64,000 bases of DNA from contig NC_079149.1 in the NCBI RefSeq assembly GCF_945859685.1, positions 8,343,118-8,407,117 on the forward strand, given 5' to 3'. Both the position numbers and the translations under genes were made by a program. Below are positions 41,243 through 53,529 of the stretch, one piece after another. The number at the start of each line of letters is the position of its first letter. The stretch's first letter is position 1. Under the pieces are notes generated by a model that had not been told where the DNA came from, searched no databases, and saw only the letters and a program-made list of their open reading frames with translations. This DNA is from Eupeodes corollae. Its lineage: Eukaryota > Arthropoda > Insecta > Diptera > Syrphidae.

Positions 41243-41594
41243 AATAGAATAGAATAGAATAAAATAAAATAGAATAGAATAGAATAGAATAGAATAGAAT
41301 AGAATAGAATAGAATAGAATAGAATAGAATAGAATAGAATAGAATAGAATAGAATAGAATAGAATAGAATAGAATAGAATAGAATAGAATAGAATAGAAT
41401 AGAATAGAATAGAATAGAATAGAATAGAATAGAATAGAATAGAATAGAATAGAATAGAATAGAATAGAATAGAATAGAATAGAATAGAATAGAATAGAAT
41501 AGAATAGAATAGAATAGAATAGAATAGAATAGAATAGAATAGAATAGAATAGAATAGAATAGAATAGAATAGAATAGAATGGAATGGAATAGAA
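41243..41594 (+). repeat. (AATAG)n pentanucleotide satellite
   Basis: About 350 bp of nearly perfect tandem AATAG, roughly 70 copies, with a few variants at both ends (AATAA at 41260-41269, AATGG near 41579-41588). It lies about 60 bp beyond the 3' end of a minus-strand LINE. Confidence 0.98.
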
Positions 41595-41654
41595 GAGACT
41601 TGTTTTTCAGATATTATAAACCATTAATAAATATTATAATAATTACATCTTTAT

Positions 41655-44170
41655 ACAAGGTTAGGTTAGGAGTGTCGGAGTGTCTTCATGCACCTCCTCG
41701 TCACCGCATCCTCTGCATAGATCATCTGATCTGATTCTCATCTGTCCGGTGATTATGCTTACAAGAGATCGAAGTGATCCCTTGTGTAGCTGCATAATTC
41801 TTTCCTTTATTTGTTTGTTAAAACAGGGCCAGATCTTTCTTGTAGTGCCGCAAAGGTTCTACCTTTCATCGGCCTTGATAGGTATTCTTTTTTTGAGATT
41901 TCCTGTTTTAAATAACAGGTAAGGGCTGAGCTTGGCTTACGTCAAGCATTGACCCTAATCTTGCTAATTCATCGGCTTTCTCGTTGCCTAGTATATCGCT
42001 GTGGCCTGGGACCTAGCAGAGTTTAATGCTGTGCTGTGCCCCAAGAACCTTAAGCTCTTCGCGGCAGCATAGAACAAGCTTTGATTTTACCTCAGTTGCA
42101 GTAATCGCTTTTATTGCCACTTGGCTATCAATGTGAAAGGTGATATCAGTTCGTGGTATCGCTGTCACGGCCAGGACCTCCGCTTGGAAGACGCTACTGT
42201 AGTTCGGAAGCCTAAGCGAGGCGGTTAACTTGAGAGATTCAGAATAGAAGCCTGACCCTACACCAGTGTCCATTTTAGAGCTATCAGTATAGATAGCTTG
42301 GGATGGAAGCCTGCAATAGTTTATGAAAATCAAATTCGGGTATTTTATAGTCTGTTGTAGTACTATGGCCCATAGCTTTATGAAGGATCTGGGCATGTCC
42401 TATGGAACTGTTGGACTAAGTCTCAGGGCACTTTTGGCCGCATTTCTTGAACAAGGAGGTCTAGGAGAATTCGATTGAGTATAACATCCAGTCCCGCAGC
42501 TGGAGTGGATCTCATTGCTCCCGTAATACCAGTGCACGCAAGTCTTTGAACTTTTGTCAAAGTTTTCAGGTTCGTGCTCTTTTCTAAAGCTTTCCACCAT
42601 ACTAAATTACCATAGGTTATTATTGGTCTTATTATTGCAGAATACAACCATCTGATAATTTTAGGGTTTCCCCTGGGTTTTCCCGAAAATTCTATTACAG
42701 GAGTAAAAGGCAATCGATACCTTTTTGAATCTATCTTTGGTGTTCAGGCCCCAGTTTAGTTTTTTATCTAAGATCACACCGAGATACTTTGCGTGATCAG
42801 AGATTTTAAGAGTTCAGCCTTCAATTAAAGGTATTTTAAAATCAGGTATTTTGAGCTTGTTAGTAAAAAGCCCACAGTTCCTAGTCCATTTGCTTACCAA
42901 CGAGAGGGCGTATTCGGTTTGTTCACTGATAGTGGGTAGGAACTTGCCAGTCGATGGTAATTCGAGATCATCAGCGTAGGCTTGATTTTAATTTAGAGAG
43001 TCTGCCGTTCATGACAAGAACTCAAAGTAGCGGTGAGAGAACTCCATCCTGAGGAGTGCAACTGGATGTGGTTACTCTCACCCTTTTTTCCGCTAGCTCA
43101 GAGTTAATTTGTCTCTTTCTGAGCATACACATTATCTTCTGTGTTATTGCCTTTTCGATTTTGTGGTTGTCCAAGGCTTGTTTCACTATTTCGTTCTTCA
43201 CGTTATTGAAGGCTCCCTCATTATCCAAGAACGTTGCAAGGGTGTATTCCTTGTCATTCAGTGATTTTTCTATGACGCTGACAACACTGTGCAATGCTGT
43301 TTTAACGCTTTTTCTTTTAATGTAGGCATGTTGAAATTCCGATATACATACATTCCGGTTTCAGGGTGCTTCGGAAGTGTATACTAATTAGCCTTTCAAA
43401 AGCTTTCAAAATAAACGCTGTTAGACTAATGCGTCTATAGTCTTTGGCCTCCGTATGGCTAGGTTTACCAGCCTTAGGGATGAAAACTACCTTTACCTCA
43501 AGCTACTATAAGGCTATTATTGAAAATGCTTGCTAGGTGTGAGATTATAAGGTTTATGATCTTCTAAAGCATCATAAGGAAGATTCCGTCTAGACCAAGG
43601 GATTTGTACGAGGAAAAAGAGTGAATGGCCCATTTTATCATTTCTTCCGTTATACTATCCGATGATACTAGGGTTTCTGTATGAGTCTCTGTTTCTGGGC
43701 TGCGGATATCAGCTACGCATCAAGGAAAATGAGTAATCACAAGAAGCTCAAGCGTTTCGCCACTGGGTTCAATCCAGCTTCCTGTAGGTTTTTTTGTGGG
43801 ATCCTAGAGTGACTGAATCCTTGGTCAGAATTTTCCTCAGTCTTGCTGATACATTTGTACCTATTATTTCGTCGCAGAAGGCCATCCATGAGATGCGTTT
43901 TGCTCGCTGTATTTCGACCTTAAAAATACGTTGACTGGTCTTATAATGTTCCCAATCAGCTTCTTTCCTAGTTCTTTTGGTGACGTTGAAGTCTTCTAGT
44001 TTCTTTTCTTAAGTTGCCTATTTCAGTGGTCCACCAGGTTTGTTTTTCGTACCTTTTACCATATGATTGATGGAACAGCTTTTTTTTAAAGCGTGATTCA
44101 GAACAACTCTGAGTTTTTCTGACGTAGGGTAGCGTCAAGCACTTCTTTTCTATTTTTAGTTACAAAAGTG
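41655..44170 (-). mobile_element. LOA/R1-like LINE, decayed ORF2
   Basis: This minus-strand LINE carries, from 5' to 3', an early reverse transcriptase region (about 43590-43440, VVFIPKAGKPSHTEAKDYR and LTAFILKAFERLI), the palm segment (43022-43294) with ALHSVVSVIEK-like sequence, KEYTLATFLDNEGAFNNVKN and TPQDGVLSPLL, the thumb (42423-42713) with YSAIIRPIITYGNLVWW and KVQRLACTGITGAMRSTPAA, and RNase H (42396 to about 41940) with YTDSSKMDTGVGSGFYSESL, HIDSQVAIKAI and, after an in-frame stop, VPGHSDILGNEKADELARLG. Stops and frameshifts abound and the catalytic ADD segment is damaged, so it is dead. The 5' end is truncated: no endonuclease was seen. The relative at 15779-17150 retains only ORF1 and RNase H. 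Confidence 0.85.
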
Positions 44171-47027
44171 TTTGCGCTAAGAGATTATGGTCTAGTTTCT
44201 TTATACAGAGAAGAGGCTACAAATGATTTCGATAAATAAGACAACACCTTCTGTTTGTTGTTTCAAAATCTTTTTAAGATTTTTTTTAGGGAAATAATTA
44301 AAATGATTACTCTTTCTGCGTTTACAAAGCTACAGACAGTTTATTTTAGATTTGTCCTTGATGAACAAATGTGTTTCTTGACGACGAAATGTCTTAGGTC
44401 AAAAAATCTTAATGCGGTAAGAGAATGCCCTGATCCCCCAGGTGCGATGGCATTTATCACGTGCATTTCGATTTAACAGATTTTAACGAAATTTCATATG
44501 TAATTTAAATTTATTTTTGGATCCTACATAGAAAATCTGTTGATAGAAAGAACTGCAAGTTTTTTTTATAGAATGTGAGAGGTAAATGTCTGATTAGGTT
44601 AACATACATGTGGATTCACAACACGTTTTTTGGCAAAGAAAAATATTTGTTTTTGTTTTTATTATTTCCCTCAAAGACAACAGGATATTAATTGAAATTG
44701 TTGCCAAAATGACACACCTACGTTCTTTTTTTGAAACCAAATTTTGTATAGTTCATATTGTCAAACTCGATCTGTCAAAAAACTGATTTCGTTTTCGAAA
44801 AAAATCTATGTTAAACTTCGATAAACAAGAAAAGTAAACAAACTATTAAAAAGTTTAAACATTATGCCACGAGCTTAATGCGTTTTGGTTTATATAAATA
44901 AAACAAATAAATTAAATAGGAAAATGATTTCTTTTAATTGATGATTTCCAAGTCGCACGTTGGAATTCTTAAGAGTATCAAGAAATACGTGATGATGTTG
45001 ATTTAAATTCTTTTACACCTTAAAAACACAACGCACTTGGAATCTATACAAATATATATAATGTAATATTTATAATTTTTTTTTATAGAAAACAAATCTA
45101 TAGATTTAAGTACGAGTATACTTACAATTTTACTAATCAAACGTGAGACAATTCTGTTTGTTTTTCTCATTTTTGTGGGAATATTTAAGGTGGAATTTTA
45201 TGTTTGTTTTTCTTTTTTTACATATGAAAAACAGTTTCCGATTGTAAAAAAAGATATTATAAAAGTCTTTGAAGTGTGTGTACCTTTCTTTGAGCCAGGG
45301 TACATCACAAGATCAAAAAAATGGATAACAACGAGATCTTTTTAAAGTTACTAGATGTTAAAGTTGCGCGCAACTTAAATCATACTTTTTGTAAAATGTA
45401 CTGTACATTTGAAAAACAGATAAGAAAAGTAAAACCACATGATTTTCAAAAATTAAATGTATGATGACTGCTTTAAATTATAATGATTCCGTTTATTCAT
45501 ATGGTTTTTGAGTTTTTGACGTTTAAAGTTTACAAGTTCGTTTATAAATTTAGGTTTGTTTGCTTCGTTTTCTTTTTTGCGAACTGTCACTTTTAGACGT
45601 GTTCAGATAAATGAAGTGGATTTAGTATTTGAAACGCTTAAGAACCAATGCAATTTTGAATTAATAGATTGATCACATGGAAAATTTTAAGCATTTAACT
45701 GTACTAATAGAACTTTTATTTTGGCATAAAACGGCCAAAATTAGTTTGAATTTTCATTGGCAAACTTTAAGGAAAAAAGTCAGTGTAAACATTTATGGAT
45801 ACGTTTCGTCGTGTCTTTAAATAAAAATCATACGATAAAATTTTTAAATTAAAAAATTCCAAGCGTGTAGACTGCTATTATTTTTTTGGGACAATACTCC
45901 CAAAAATAGTCTTAAACTGTTTTCTCAGCTTTGATATAAATTATTATGATCATATAAAGAATGATGGTCTATTCAAAAAACCATATTTTGTCTAATTGAA
46001 ATAACATAACAATTAGACCATTAATGATACGCTACAGAAATCTTTGATTTTCAATTAATTATAATACAATTCTTAATTATTTCTATTGTATCGAGACTGT
46101 ATTGAGACACCTTCTTTTTTTTTGTCATGCCTATACAATAAATTAAAAATAATATTTCCTAAAAATATAACTGTCTAGGATTGTTGCAAATTAAACATTT
46201 CAAAAATGGTAGACAATGATGTTTTTAACGATTTTGATAATGATTAAGACCTTGGAAATGAGTGTTTAATAATTATAAGAAATTGTATTTTCAGGGTTTG
46301 AATTTTCAAGATGGTGTTTTTTTTGTATTTTATTTTTAGAGCTACGAGTGTTTTATTGACTTCTAATTTTATTATTTTGGGTTTAACGTCCTTTTTTATG
46401 GTCATACATATGTTATTTTAAATCCACCTGATCTCGGAAACATATGCCTTTAAAAAAAGCTAAATTTGTCTGTCGCTTTTAATTTCAATATTTATTTTGA
46501 AAACATAAAATAAGGAACCCAAAATATTAATTAGGTTTCTTTTTCTAAATAAAAATAAAGATCTATTAGATGTTTTTAAGATAAATAGATTAGAGCGGGA
46601 CACTTTGAAGGTTAAAATATTTAGAGCGCCACTAGCGCTGTTTTTAAATTGACAGATACACCTGCCACTGTCGCAACATCAGGATGGAACGTAGATGTAA
46701 GAGAAATTATTTTTTCATCATGTGATGTCAATATTTTGTTTGTATACTCATAATCTTGCCTTGAAAATGAATAAGTTTTAACAAGTTTTTGAGTTTTCTT
46801 TACTGATGTCATTTCCTAGGATGCTATTGACAATCTACGTTGATAATGTCACTTTGATATTTGACATATTAATACTCATGTCAAAAATTTTATTAAGAAA
46901 AATAGTGTTCCCAGGTTACCCCAATTCAAGGATTTTAACACGTTATGTAGTCAGACTTATGTCATATTGATGTGTATTGAGACTTATAAAAACTTATCAG
47001 GAGCATAAGGATATCGTCACCAAAGAA
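44171..47027. other. Gene-poor AT-rich stretch
   Basis: This is about 2.9 kb of AT-rich sequence. Apart from the short minus-strand frame at 46621-46812 (listed separately), no coding region is credible. No repeat family was recognised. Confidence 0.45.
46621..46812 (-). CDS. Hypothetical short frame or exon
   Basis: This is a 63-codon minus-strand frame starting MTSVKKTQKLVKTYSFSRQD, with ATG context GGAAATGAC. A possible splice donor, CAG|GTGTAT, falls after DVATVAG near 46660, so it may be a first exon and not a complete gene. Codon use is less extreme than the surroundings. I do not recognise a family. No continuing exon was identified. It may be chance. Confidence 0.22.
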   Translation of the reverse strand: MTSVKKTQKLVKTYSFSRQDYEYTNKILTSHDEKIISLTSTFHPDVATVAGVSVNLKTALVAL

Positions 47028-47110
47028 TTGTAGTAAATTTTCGCAGATCTTTCTAAAGTGTTAATATTTATTTATATTATTGAACAAATTTACTACAATT
47101 TTAGAATTTA
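47028..47110 (+). repeat. TAGTAGATTTT repeat, copy 1 (short)
   Basis: This begins TTGTAGTAAATTTTCGCAGA and ends AAATTTACTACAATTTTAGA, so its two ends are inverted relative to each other. It is the shortest of three related copies (see 47228-47480 and 49540-49800). Confidence 0.6.
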
Positions 47111-47227
47111 GTGCCAATTTGCTTGTTTATATAAATCTTTTTCAAAAACAAACAAATCTTAAGGTTTCTAAAAATTCAGCCGATTTGGCTTGTGTCATCT
47201 CTAATTTTTAAAACTTTTTGCGAAATA

Positions 47228-47480
47228 ATACACCAACTGCTAAAATCTCATACCAAAAATCCCAAATCACGTTTGTCTTCGATCAATAACTTTAGTATTG
47301 TGGAAAAGAAAATCTTACATTTGATTGTAGTAGATTTTCGAGAGTAATAGATTTTGAAACCTTAATATCCATTAATTGTATCGATTAAAATTTCTAATCA
47401 GTACAAATTAAGTTGCAGTTATATTTTAGTTAGAAAAAAATCTACTACAATTTTAAAATTTTACTGAGCTTAATTTTCCT
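47228..47480 (+). repeat. AT-rich dispersed repeat, copy 2
   Basis: This starts near CAACTGCTAAAATCTCATAC, continues through ATCCCAAATCACG, the block ATTGTAGTAGATTTTCGAGA and ends in AAATCTACTACAATTTTAAA. The block and the end form an inverted pair (TAGTAGATTTT/AAATCTACTA), separated by about 105 bases. It matches 49540-49800 in the same orientation. Confidence 0.7.
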
Positions 47481-47489
47481 CAATCTCAA

Positions 47490-49520
47490 AACTCCCAAAA
47501 AGACGATGAAAAACTGCGATATTTACTATGGTGACTGTTACCACGAAAAGCAACAGCGCTTATTTGGATACGGCTTTCTCATTGGAGCCAGAATTAGGCA
47601 AGACGTCTTGAGCTATAGGTGCATCAATGAGCGAATCATGACTATACGCATCAAGGCTAAATTCGGCAACATTAACCTGATATGCGCGCACGCCCCCAAA
47701 GAAGAGAAAGACGACAACACCAAATATATGTTCTTCGAGCTCTTAGACAGAACATATGAGCAATGTCCTAGCTACGATATTAAAATAGTCCTGGGCGATC
47801 TTAGTGCCAAGCTAGGAAGGGAAGACGTCTTTGGTGGAATAATCGGGAAAAACAGCCTACACAACAACACTTCCGACAATGGATTGAGGCTCATAGATTT
47901 TGCTACGGGGCGAAACGTCATGGTAGCCAGTACGCGTTTTCCACACCTCAATATCCACAAAGGAACTTGGACTTCTCCAGATCAATCTACCGTCAACCAG
48001 ATTGACCATATTGCGATCGACGCCAGACACGTTTCCAGCATCATGCATGTCCGAACTTCCCGAGGAGCTAACATCGACTCGGACCACTACCTCGTTGTAG
48101 CCAAGGTAGGGGTTCGGGTTTCCAGACCCAAGGCAAAACAGGGAGGTGCTGGGAGAAGGTACAACGTTGAACGGCTACAATCGCCAGAGGTCGCCAAATC
48201 CTTTTCCGACCGAGTAACAAGTAACCTCTCTCGAAGTTCTCTGCCGCCAAGACAATGTATTGAAAACAAGTGGCAACATTGCCAAGATGCAATCAGAGAA
48301 GCCGCCTCTGATGTGTTGGGTTTCAAACATCCACCAAAAAGGAACGCCTGGTTTGATGAGGAATGTCGGCAGGCCAAACAAGAGGCACGCAAAACGGCGC
48401 TGCATAAAAGGACGAGAGCCGCTCATAAGCTTTATGAGCAGAAAAGGCGAGAGGAACACCGACTTCTCAGAAGGAAAAAGAGAGGGCATGAGAAGCGTGC
48501 GGTCGAAGATGTTGAGAGGTTTAAAAGCAGGAATGAAGTTCGAAAGTTTTATGAACAGGTGAAACGGAATTCACAGGTACCTAGAAACCGAAGGCTGCAA
48601 AGACGAAAGTGGAAACATCATGGTGGAACCGCAGTCAATGCTGAGGATATGGAAGGACCACTTCTGCAGACTGTATAACGGCGACGACGATGATGATCCA
48701 TCCATTCATCGATTTCAAGGCCGCATATGACAGCATCTACAGGGACGAGCTGTATAGAGCCATATCTAGTTTTGGCATCCCTGCCAAACTCGTCCGTTTG
48801 TGCAGGATGACCATAGAGAATCACGCTCCTCCATAAAGGTTGGAAACAACTTAACAGAACCCTTCGATGAAGAAGGTCTTAGACAAGGTGATGCGCTGTC
48901 ATGCGGTTTTTTTAACATCGTACTTGAAAGAATAGTTCAGAGCTCACACATCAACACTAGAGGCACTATCTTTCAAAAGTCTGTCCAATTACTGGCATAT
49001 GCTCATGACATTGACATAATCGGAAGAACTCAGCGTGATGTCAATGGGGCTTTTGTGAGTATTGAGGAAGAGGCGGCAAAAATGGATTTATCGGTTAATG
49101 AGAGCAAAACAAAGTACAAAGTCTTGGTCAATACGTCACCATCGACAGACGTAACTTTGAGGTAGTCAAGGACTTCGTCTACCTAGGCTCCACTGTAAAC
49201 GCAGAAAACAACACCAGCGGTGAAATAAAACGCAGAATAACTCTTGCAAACCGCTGTTTCTTTGGACTAAGAAAGCAATTGAGTGGTAAAGTCCTGAAAG
49301 CACCGTTTCGAGAGAACAGTTCTTCGTGTGATCTACGATCCCGTATGCATCGAAGGGGAGTGGAGGAGAAGATGAAACAGCGACGTAGACTTAGCCAGAA
49401 GGGTAAAAGTCCAACGACTAAGATGGCTGGGCCACGTAGAGCGCATGGAAACCAATGCTAAGGCCCGGAAAGTCTTCGAATCCACACCCACAGGACAGCG
49501 CAGTAGAGGAAGTTTAAACT
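47490..49520 (+). mobile_element. RTE-like LINE, copy b (internally deleted, no 3' tail)
   Basis: This member of the family seen at 28650-29866 keeps the endonuclease. Its 5' end is truncated inside that domain at about 47490. The best frame is 47506-48678. After about 48690 the sequence jumps to the palm of the reverse transcriptase (FIDFKAAYDSIYRDELYRAI), so the first reverse transcriptase motifs are deleted. Frameshifts follow. RQGDALSC, LLAYAHDIDIIGRTQRDVNG (with the first aspartate of the ADD box changed to H) and thumb fragments (FVYLGSTVNAENNTSG) are recognisable to about 49500. It is dead by deletion, frameshift and a changed catalytic residue. Confidence 0.88.
47506..48678 (+). pseudogene. 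AP endonuclease domain of RTE-like LINE copy b
   Basis: This 390-codon open frame reads an endonuclease/exonuclease/phosphatase domain without its first strand. Motifs are LICAHAPKEEKDD, YDIKIVLGDLSAKLGRED, DNGLRLIDFATGRNVMVAST, HKGTWTSPDQSTVNQIDHIA and SDHYLVVAKV, the last two being the catalytic D and DH motifs of the fold. A long basic linker (KRTRAAHKLYEQKRREEHRL) leads towards the reverse transcriptase. The domain nicks the DNA target in living copies. Here the element lacks its N-terminus and is fused to an internally deleted reverse transcriptase, so it is annotated as a pseudogene although the frame is open. Confidence 0.85.
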
Positions 49521-49539
49521 TAAATACCCTTTAATCCAT

Positions 49540-49800
49540 CAACTACTTAAATCTCATCTCAACAATCCCAAATGACATATGATTTCAATCGCTAACGTAA
49601 GAAATGTGGTTAGGAAAAACTTGTTGATAATGACAACATTACATTTGACTGTAGTAGATTTTCGACTGTAATAAACTTTGAATAGCGTAAAAATCTTTAA
49701 TATCTAAACTAAACAATACTAATTAAATCCACAGTTATAGTTAAATTAAAAAAAATCTACTACAATTTTATAATTTCATCAAACATAATTTGCTAAACTT
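49540..49800 (+). repeat. AT-rich dispersed repeat, copy 3
   Basis: This is a direct repeat of 47228-47480 on the other side of LINE copy b. It has CAACTACTTAAATCTCATCT, AATCCCAAATGAC, CTGTAGTAGATTTTCGACTG and AAATCTACTACAATTTTATA in the same order and with similar spacing. Confidence 0.7.
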
Positions 49801-52800
49801 TGTTTCGATTTTTCGGTTCTAGTACTTTAGTTTGTTTTTTCTTATTTTTTAACTTTTTGACAACTAATAAAGCTTCTGCGTTGTGTAACATAGACAATCA
49901 TCAGTTAAACGTTGGTAATGAGAATCAACTAATTTTTACGGAGTCATGAAGTGAATAAATAGTTTCTTAATGCATGTAGCTATTAAACAATAAAATGAAT
50001 ATTAACATAAGAATGTTTTAAAAATTTAAAATTTGTTTGCATTGAGGACAATTATTTTATAATTTGTTCAAAAACATTTAAAATAACATCTCAACTTAAC
50101 CTTTGAATTATTGTAAATTATACAAGATTTTATTTTGTTGCTTATTGTTAAATGCACGAGTACAAGTAAATCTATATCTCGAAGGCGCCTTTATGTCAAG
50201 CCTCATCAATTTCGATTAACATTTATCCATACAAAATTGTCAAACTTAATGCACAAGCTCATCTCATTTTCAATTAACAAATCACTCTTGCTGGCAATAA
50301 AACTGTTGCAGCTCATCGGTTCTTATTAAACTGACGGATTAATGACTTTTGCACTTGAAACTACTAAAAGTATCTAAATTTTCTATTTTTTATTCAAGGT
50401 GTTTATTACACAGAGCTCATTCATCATTCATATACGAGTTGAAAAAAGAAAAAAAACAATAACAAATGACAAAGATCGTATTTGAAACGCTAAACGCCAC
50501 CAATTAGCATCGTAATGTGACACAATTACCGAACCTATTGTAATGTGCAACTTAAATGCAACACCCATCACAGTTGAGTACAATATTTCTGTGTTTTGGT
50601 TTGACAGTTGAGATTTGTTGCAAGCGGAAAAGTCACCCGGTGTCAATCAACGTGTGAAGATATCGTGTCGTCGAAATATATAATTTTCCCAATGGAAATT
50701 TATTTAATTAGTGTAGCGTGGCATTGAAAAAAACAACGTATAGCTACTTTATTCTCTTCTCACGTCGTCGCTGCGCTTTTTACAAGTTCCATTGGCTAAA
50801 TGGAGAAAAACAAAATCAATCTCTGCTTCTGCCTTAAAAGAGATTTAAAATATCTCACTCTCACAATTCTCGTATATCCACCTAATTATAGGAAAAGATA
50901 CAAATTGTTTCTACCACAAATTACAAGTTGTGGGGAACTTGTTAAAAGACAATGACAGCGGATGACTGACACGACGTGACGACGACAGCGACTACAACGA
51001 CTAGTGACGGTGTGACGAACATTGTCCGACCTTCAAATAACATTGGGAAACAAAATTATAAATAAAACAGCCGCGTCGGTCGCCGCCGCCGGCATAGCGG
51101 CGAAGAAGCAGTCTACTTATATCCCATCGCAGACAATCTATCTATAAACTTACTTCAAACCTACACTATACATAAGATCAGATACACCCAAGAAGGCTCG
51201 TCCATGCGTTCATTTCATTCATGTGACTCAATTGCGATATGATGAAAATTTAAATTAATTGTTGGCAAGTCTATGCGCCTCTGCCTCTGCGCACACCCGT
51301 GACCAGAGCTCTGGCACGAACGGACACACCTCCCACCACCATCACATGTGATCCATGCCATGCCACATCGCCCCTGTCACACCTCCACCCGATATATTCG
51401 CCTCTTAGTTACGATCAGCAGCCTCAGCATTGCATCATTTGAATTCGATAAATTTGTGTAATTGCGATATTGTTAAGGGGTTCTATAGTTTAAGGCTAGG
51501 TTACAAGATTCAAGAAAAAAGTTCCCCACAATTAGTGTAGGGGTTTTCCGCCATTTTGAACTGAAGCTCGGAAACTGAAGAAAAAGAAAAATTTGACAAT
51601 TGACAGTTTGGGGTAAGTGATGCCAAAAACTCTAAAATGTGTGGGAAAACATATGCAGCTTTTGCATTTTACCCAAAATACACTTTCATACTTTTTGACA
51701 GTTGTGATACCTTGCCCTGTCAAAAAAAATAAAATTTCTTAATTTTTTGTTAGATAAAGAAAAATATCAGATATAAAGTGTCACATAAAATCTTTAACAA
51801 TTAAAACACGTTGTTGTCTCGTACAATACTCCGTTTGAACGTACCTTAATTGTCAAATTGTTTGTATTTCAGTTGACAATACTTCAAAAAGATGTTAAAT
51901 TCAAGCAATAACGATGTCGTCTAGATTCCAGATTGAACTTCACTTGACATTTTTGAAGTTTGATATTAAATTTATGTGAAGAACATTCATGACACTAACA
52001 GGTTCGTTTGATATCTTGACAGATCGGAGAAATTGTAGAGTAAAAACAAAACTCTTTAAGTAAATATGGACTAGTTCAGACAACTCCATAGTATTCTTTA
52101 TTTTCTAAAACAAACGGAAACTACGAGGAAAAAGGCAAATACTTTGACGTCTTGAGTCTTGTATAAATATGTATATGCACAGTTCATTATCTTAATTATG
52201 AAGCTTCTTACGCTCCCTTGATTCTGCATGATTCCCTAAATCTTAAGCACATCCAAAATGCAACAACGTAGTAATGGAAACTTTTGCAAAATTATATATG
52301 TACATATGTAGTTTAGTTTGAATCATAGTCAGAGAGGCTTTCAAATGTCAAAAAAAAATTTGCAAATGTCTAATAACAATTTTCTTTAGTTCAAAATATC
52401 AGAATGAACTTGGTTATTTAATTTTGTTAAATATTTGGACGTAAACAAAATAAAAAATACTATGAATAGTTTATTTTTGACTTATCTAAAGATGTGCCAA
52501 ATATTTTTTTATTTTAAATTGTGAATTGACATTTACACTTTGCAGACATGTTTTTATTTTTTAAGTGGGTGTGTTTACCAACAGTTTTAAATGTCAACAA
52601 CATTATTTTTTGATTATTAGAAACAAAATTTTCTTTTTTTAGTATTTTTTGAAAAAAAAATAGAAAGAATTAAAGAAGTGTGAAAAATTTGAAATATGTT
52701 TTTGATATTTCAAAACTCTTCAAAAGATGAAAGAAAAAAATATTTTTTGAGAAATTGAAACTGATTTCGAAATTTTTTAGACTACTTGATATATTTTCCG

Positions 52801-53525
52801 AGATCAATACTAAAAGATCATTAATTAGAGCTTTCTAAACAATGACAGTTCGTTAAATGAAACACGAGCAAAACAAACAAACCTTAAATTTGGGAACACA
52901 CCTTTTTGCTATTATATGAACTGTCAGAAACTCTGAAGTTTATGAGTGTGGTGGTAGAAATGGACTTAGCATAAAACTAAAAGAATTGATTAATTTTATG
53001 AATCATGGCTCGATAGCACCGTAACAGAAAATCCTTCATCATTTCGAAAGAAATAAGGACCGATATGATGCCGTCAGTCGCTAGCGTGTAAACCAAAACA
53101 AAAAGTCAATTTAAAAGGATATAATGGCTAGTCGTCAATAGCTTGATGATTGACGAACAGATTTAGTTTTTTCAATGTTTAGAAACATTGTTCTGGCTTT
53201 AAGCAAATGATGGAGAATTTTAAAACATATTTGAACAGATATGTCAAAACATCTCTGACGTTCTCAACTGTCAAACCAAAACAACTTCATTCGAAACTTT
53301 TTATGCAGCTAAAAAGAAATAATATCGGAATATTGAAATTGTTTCGTATATTCAAACAGTTTAATCCGAACACTATCCGGATATAGGGTGTGAGACACTA
53401 TTTGCTTGATGTCGAATGTCAACTGTTTCATTTGAATTTACCCGATTATTCAACACTGCGTCAATATTTCGAACGTCTGATCCCAAATATTTTGACAGCT
53501 GGGGCAAAGATTGCATGTAAAAATA
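49801..53525. other. No gene seen; contains a G/C-richer promoter-like patch
   Basis: This is about 3.7 kb without a recognisable coding region. Most is AT-rich. The part 50940-51450 is unusual and is listed separately. Confidence 0.4.
50940..51450. promoter_or_regulatory. G/C-richer promoter-like patch
   Basis: This stretch stands out from the AT-rich surroundings. It contains dense CGAC and GACGAC words (50960-51010), then TATAAATAAAAC at 51058-51069 followed within 30 bases by CGCGTCGGTCGCCGCCGCCG. C-rich sequence with CACC and CCACC words follows at 51290-51400. The mix of a TATA-like box and CpG-rich DNA suggests a promoter or 5' noncoding exon. There is no direct evidence for a transcript and no downstream gene was identified. 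Confidence 0.35.
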
Positions 53526-53529
53526 GTGG

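Noticed and set aside
41243..41594. Possible CRISPR-like array
   Set aside because: The repeat is a uninterrupted pentanucleotide without spacers, in an animal genome.
48087..48489. Long minus-strand frames over 48087-48489
   Set aside because: They are antisense to the endonuclease and linker of LINE copy b.
50428..50646. 72-codon minus-strand frame beginning MTPGDFSACNKSQ
   Set aside because: No family, and it runs into low-complexity phenylalanine-rich sequence. No splice or promoter signals.
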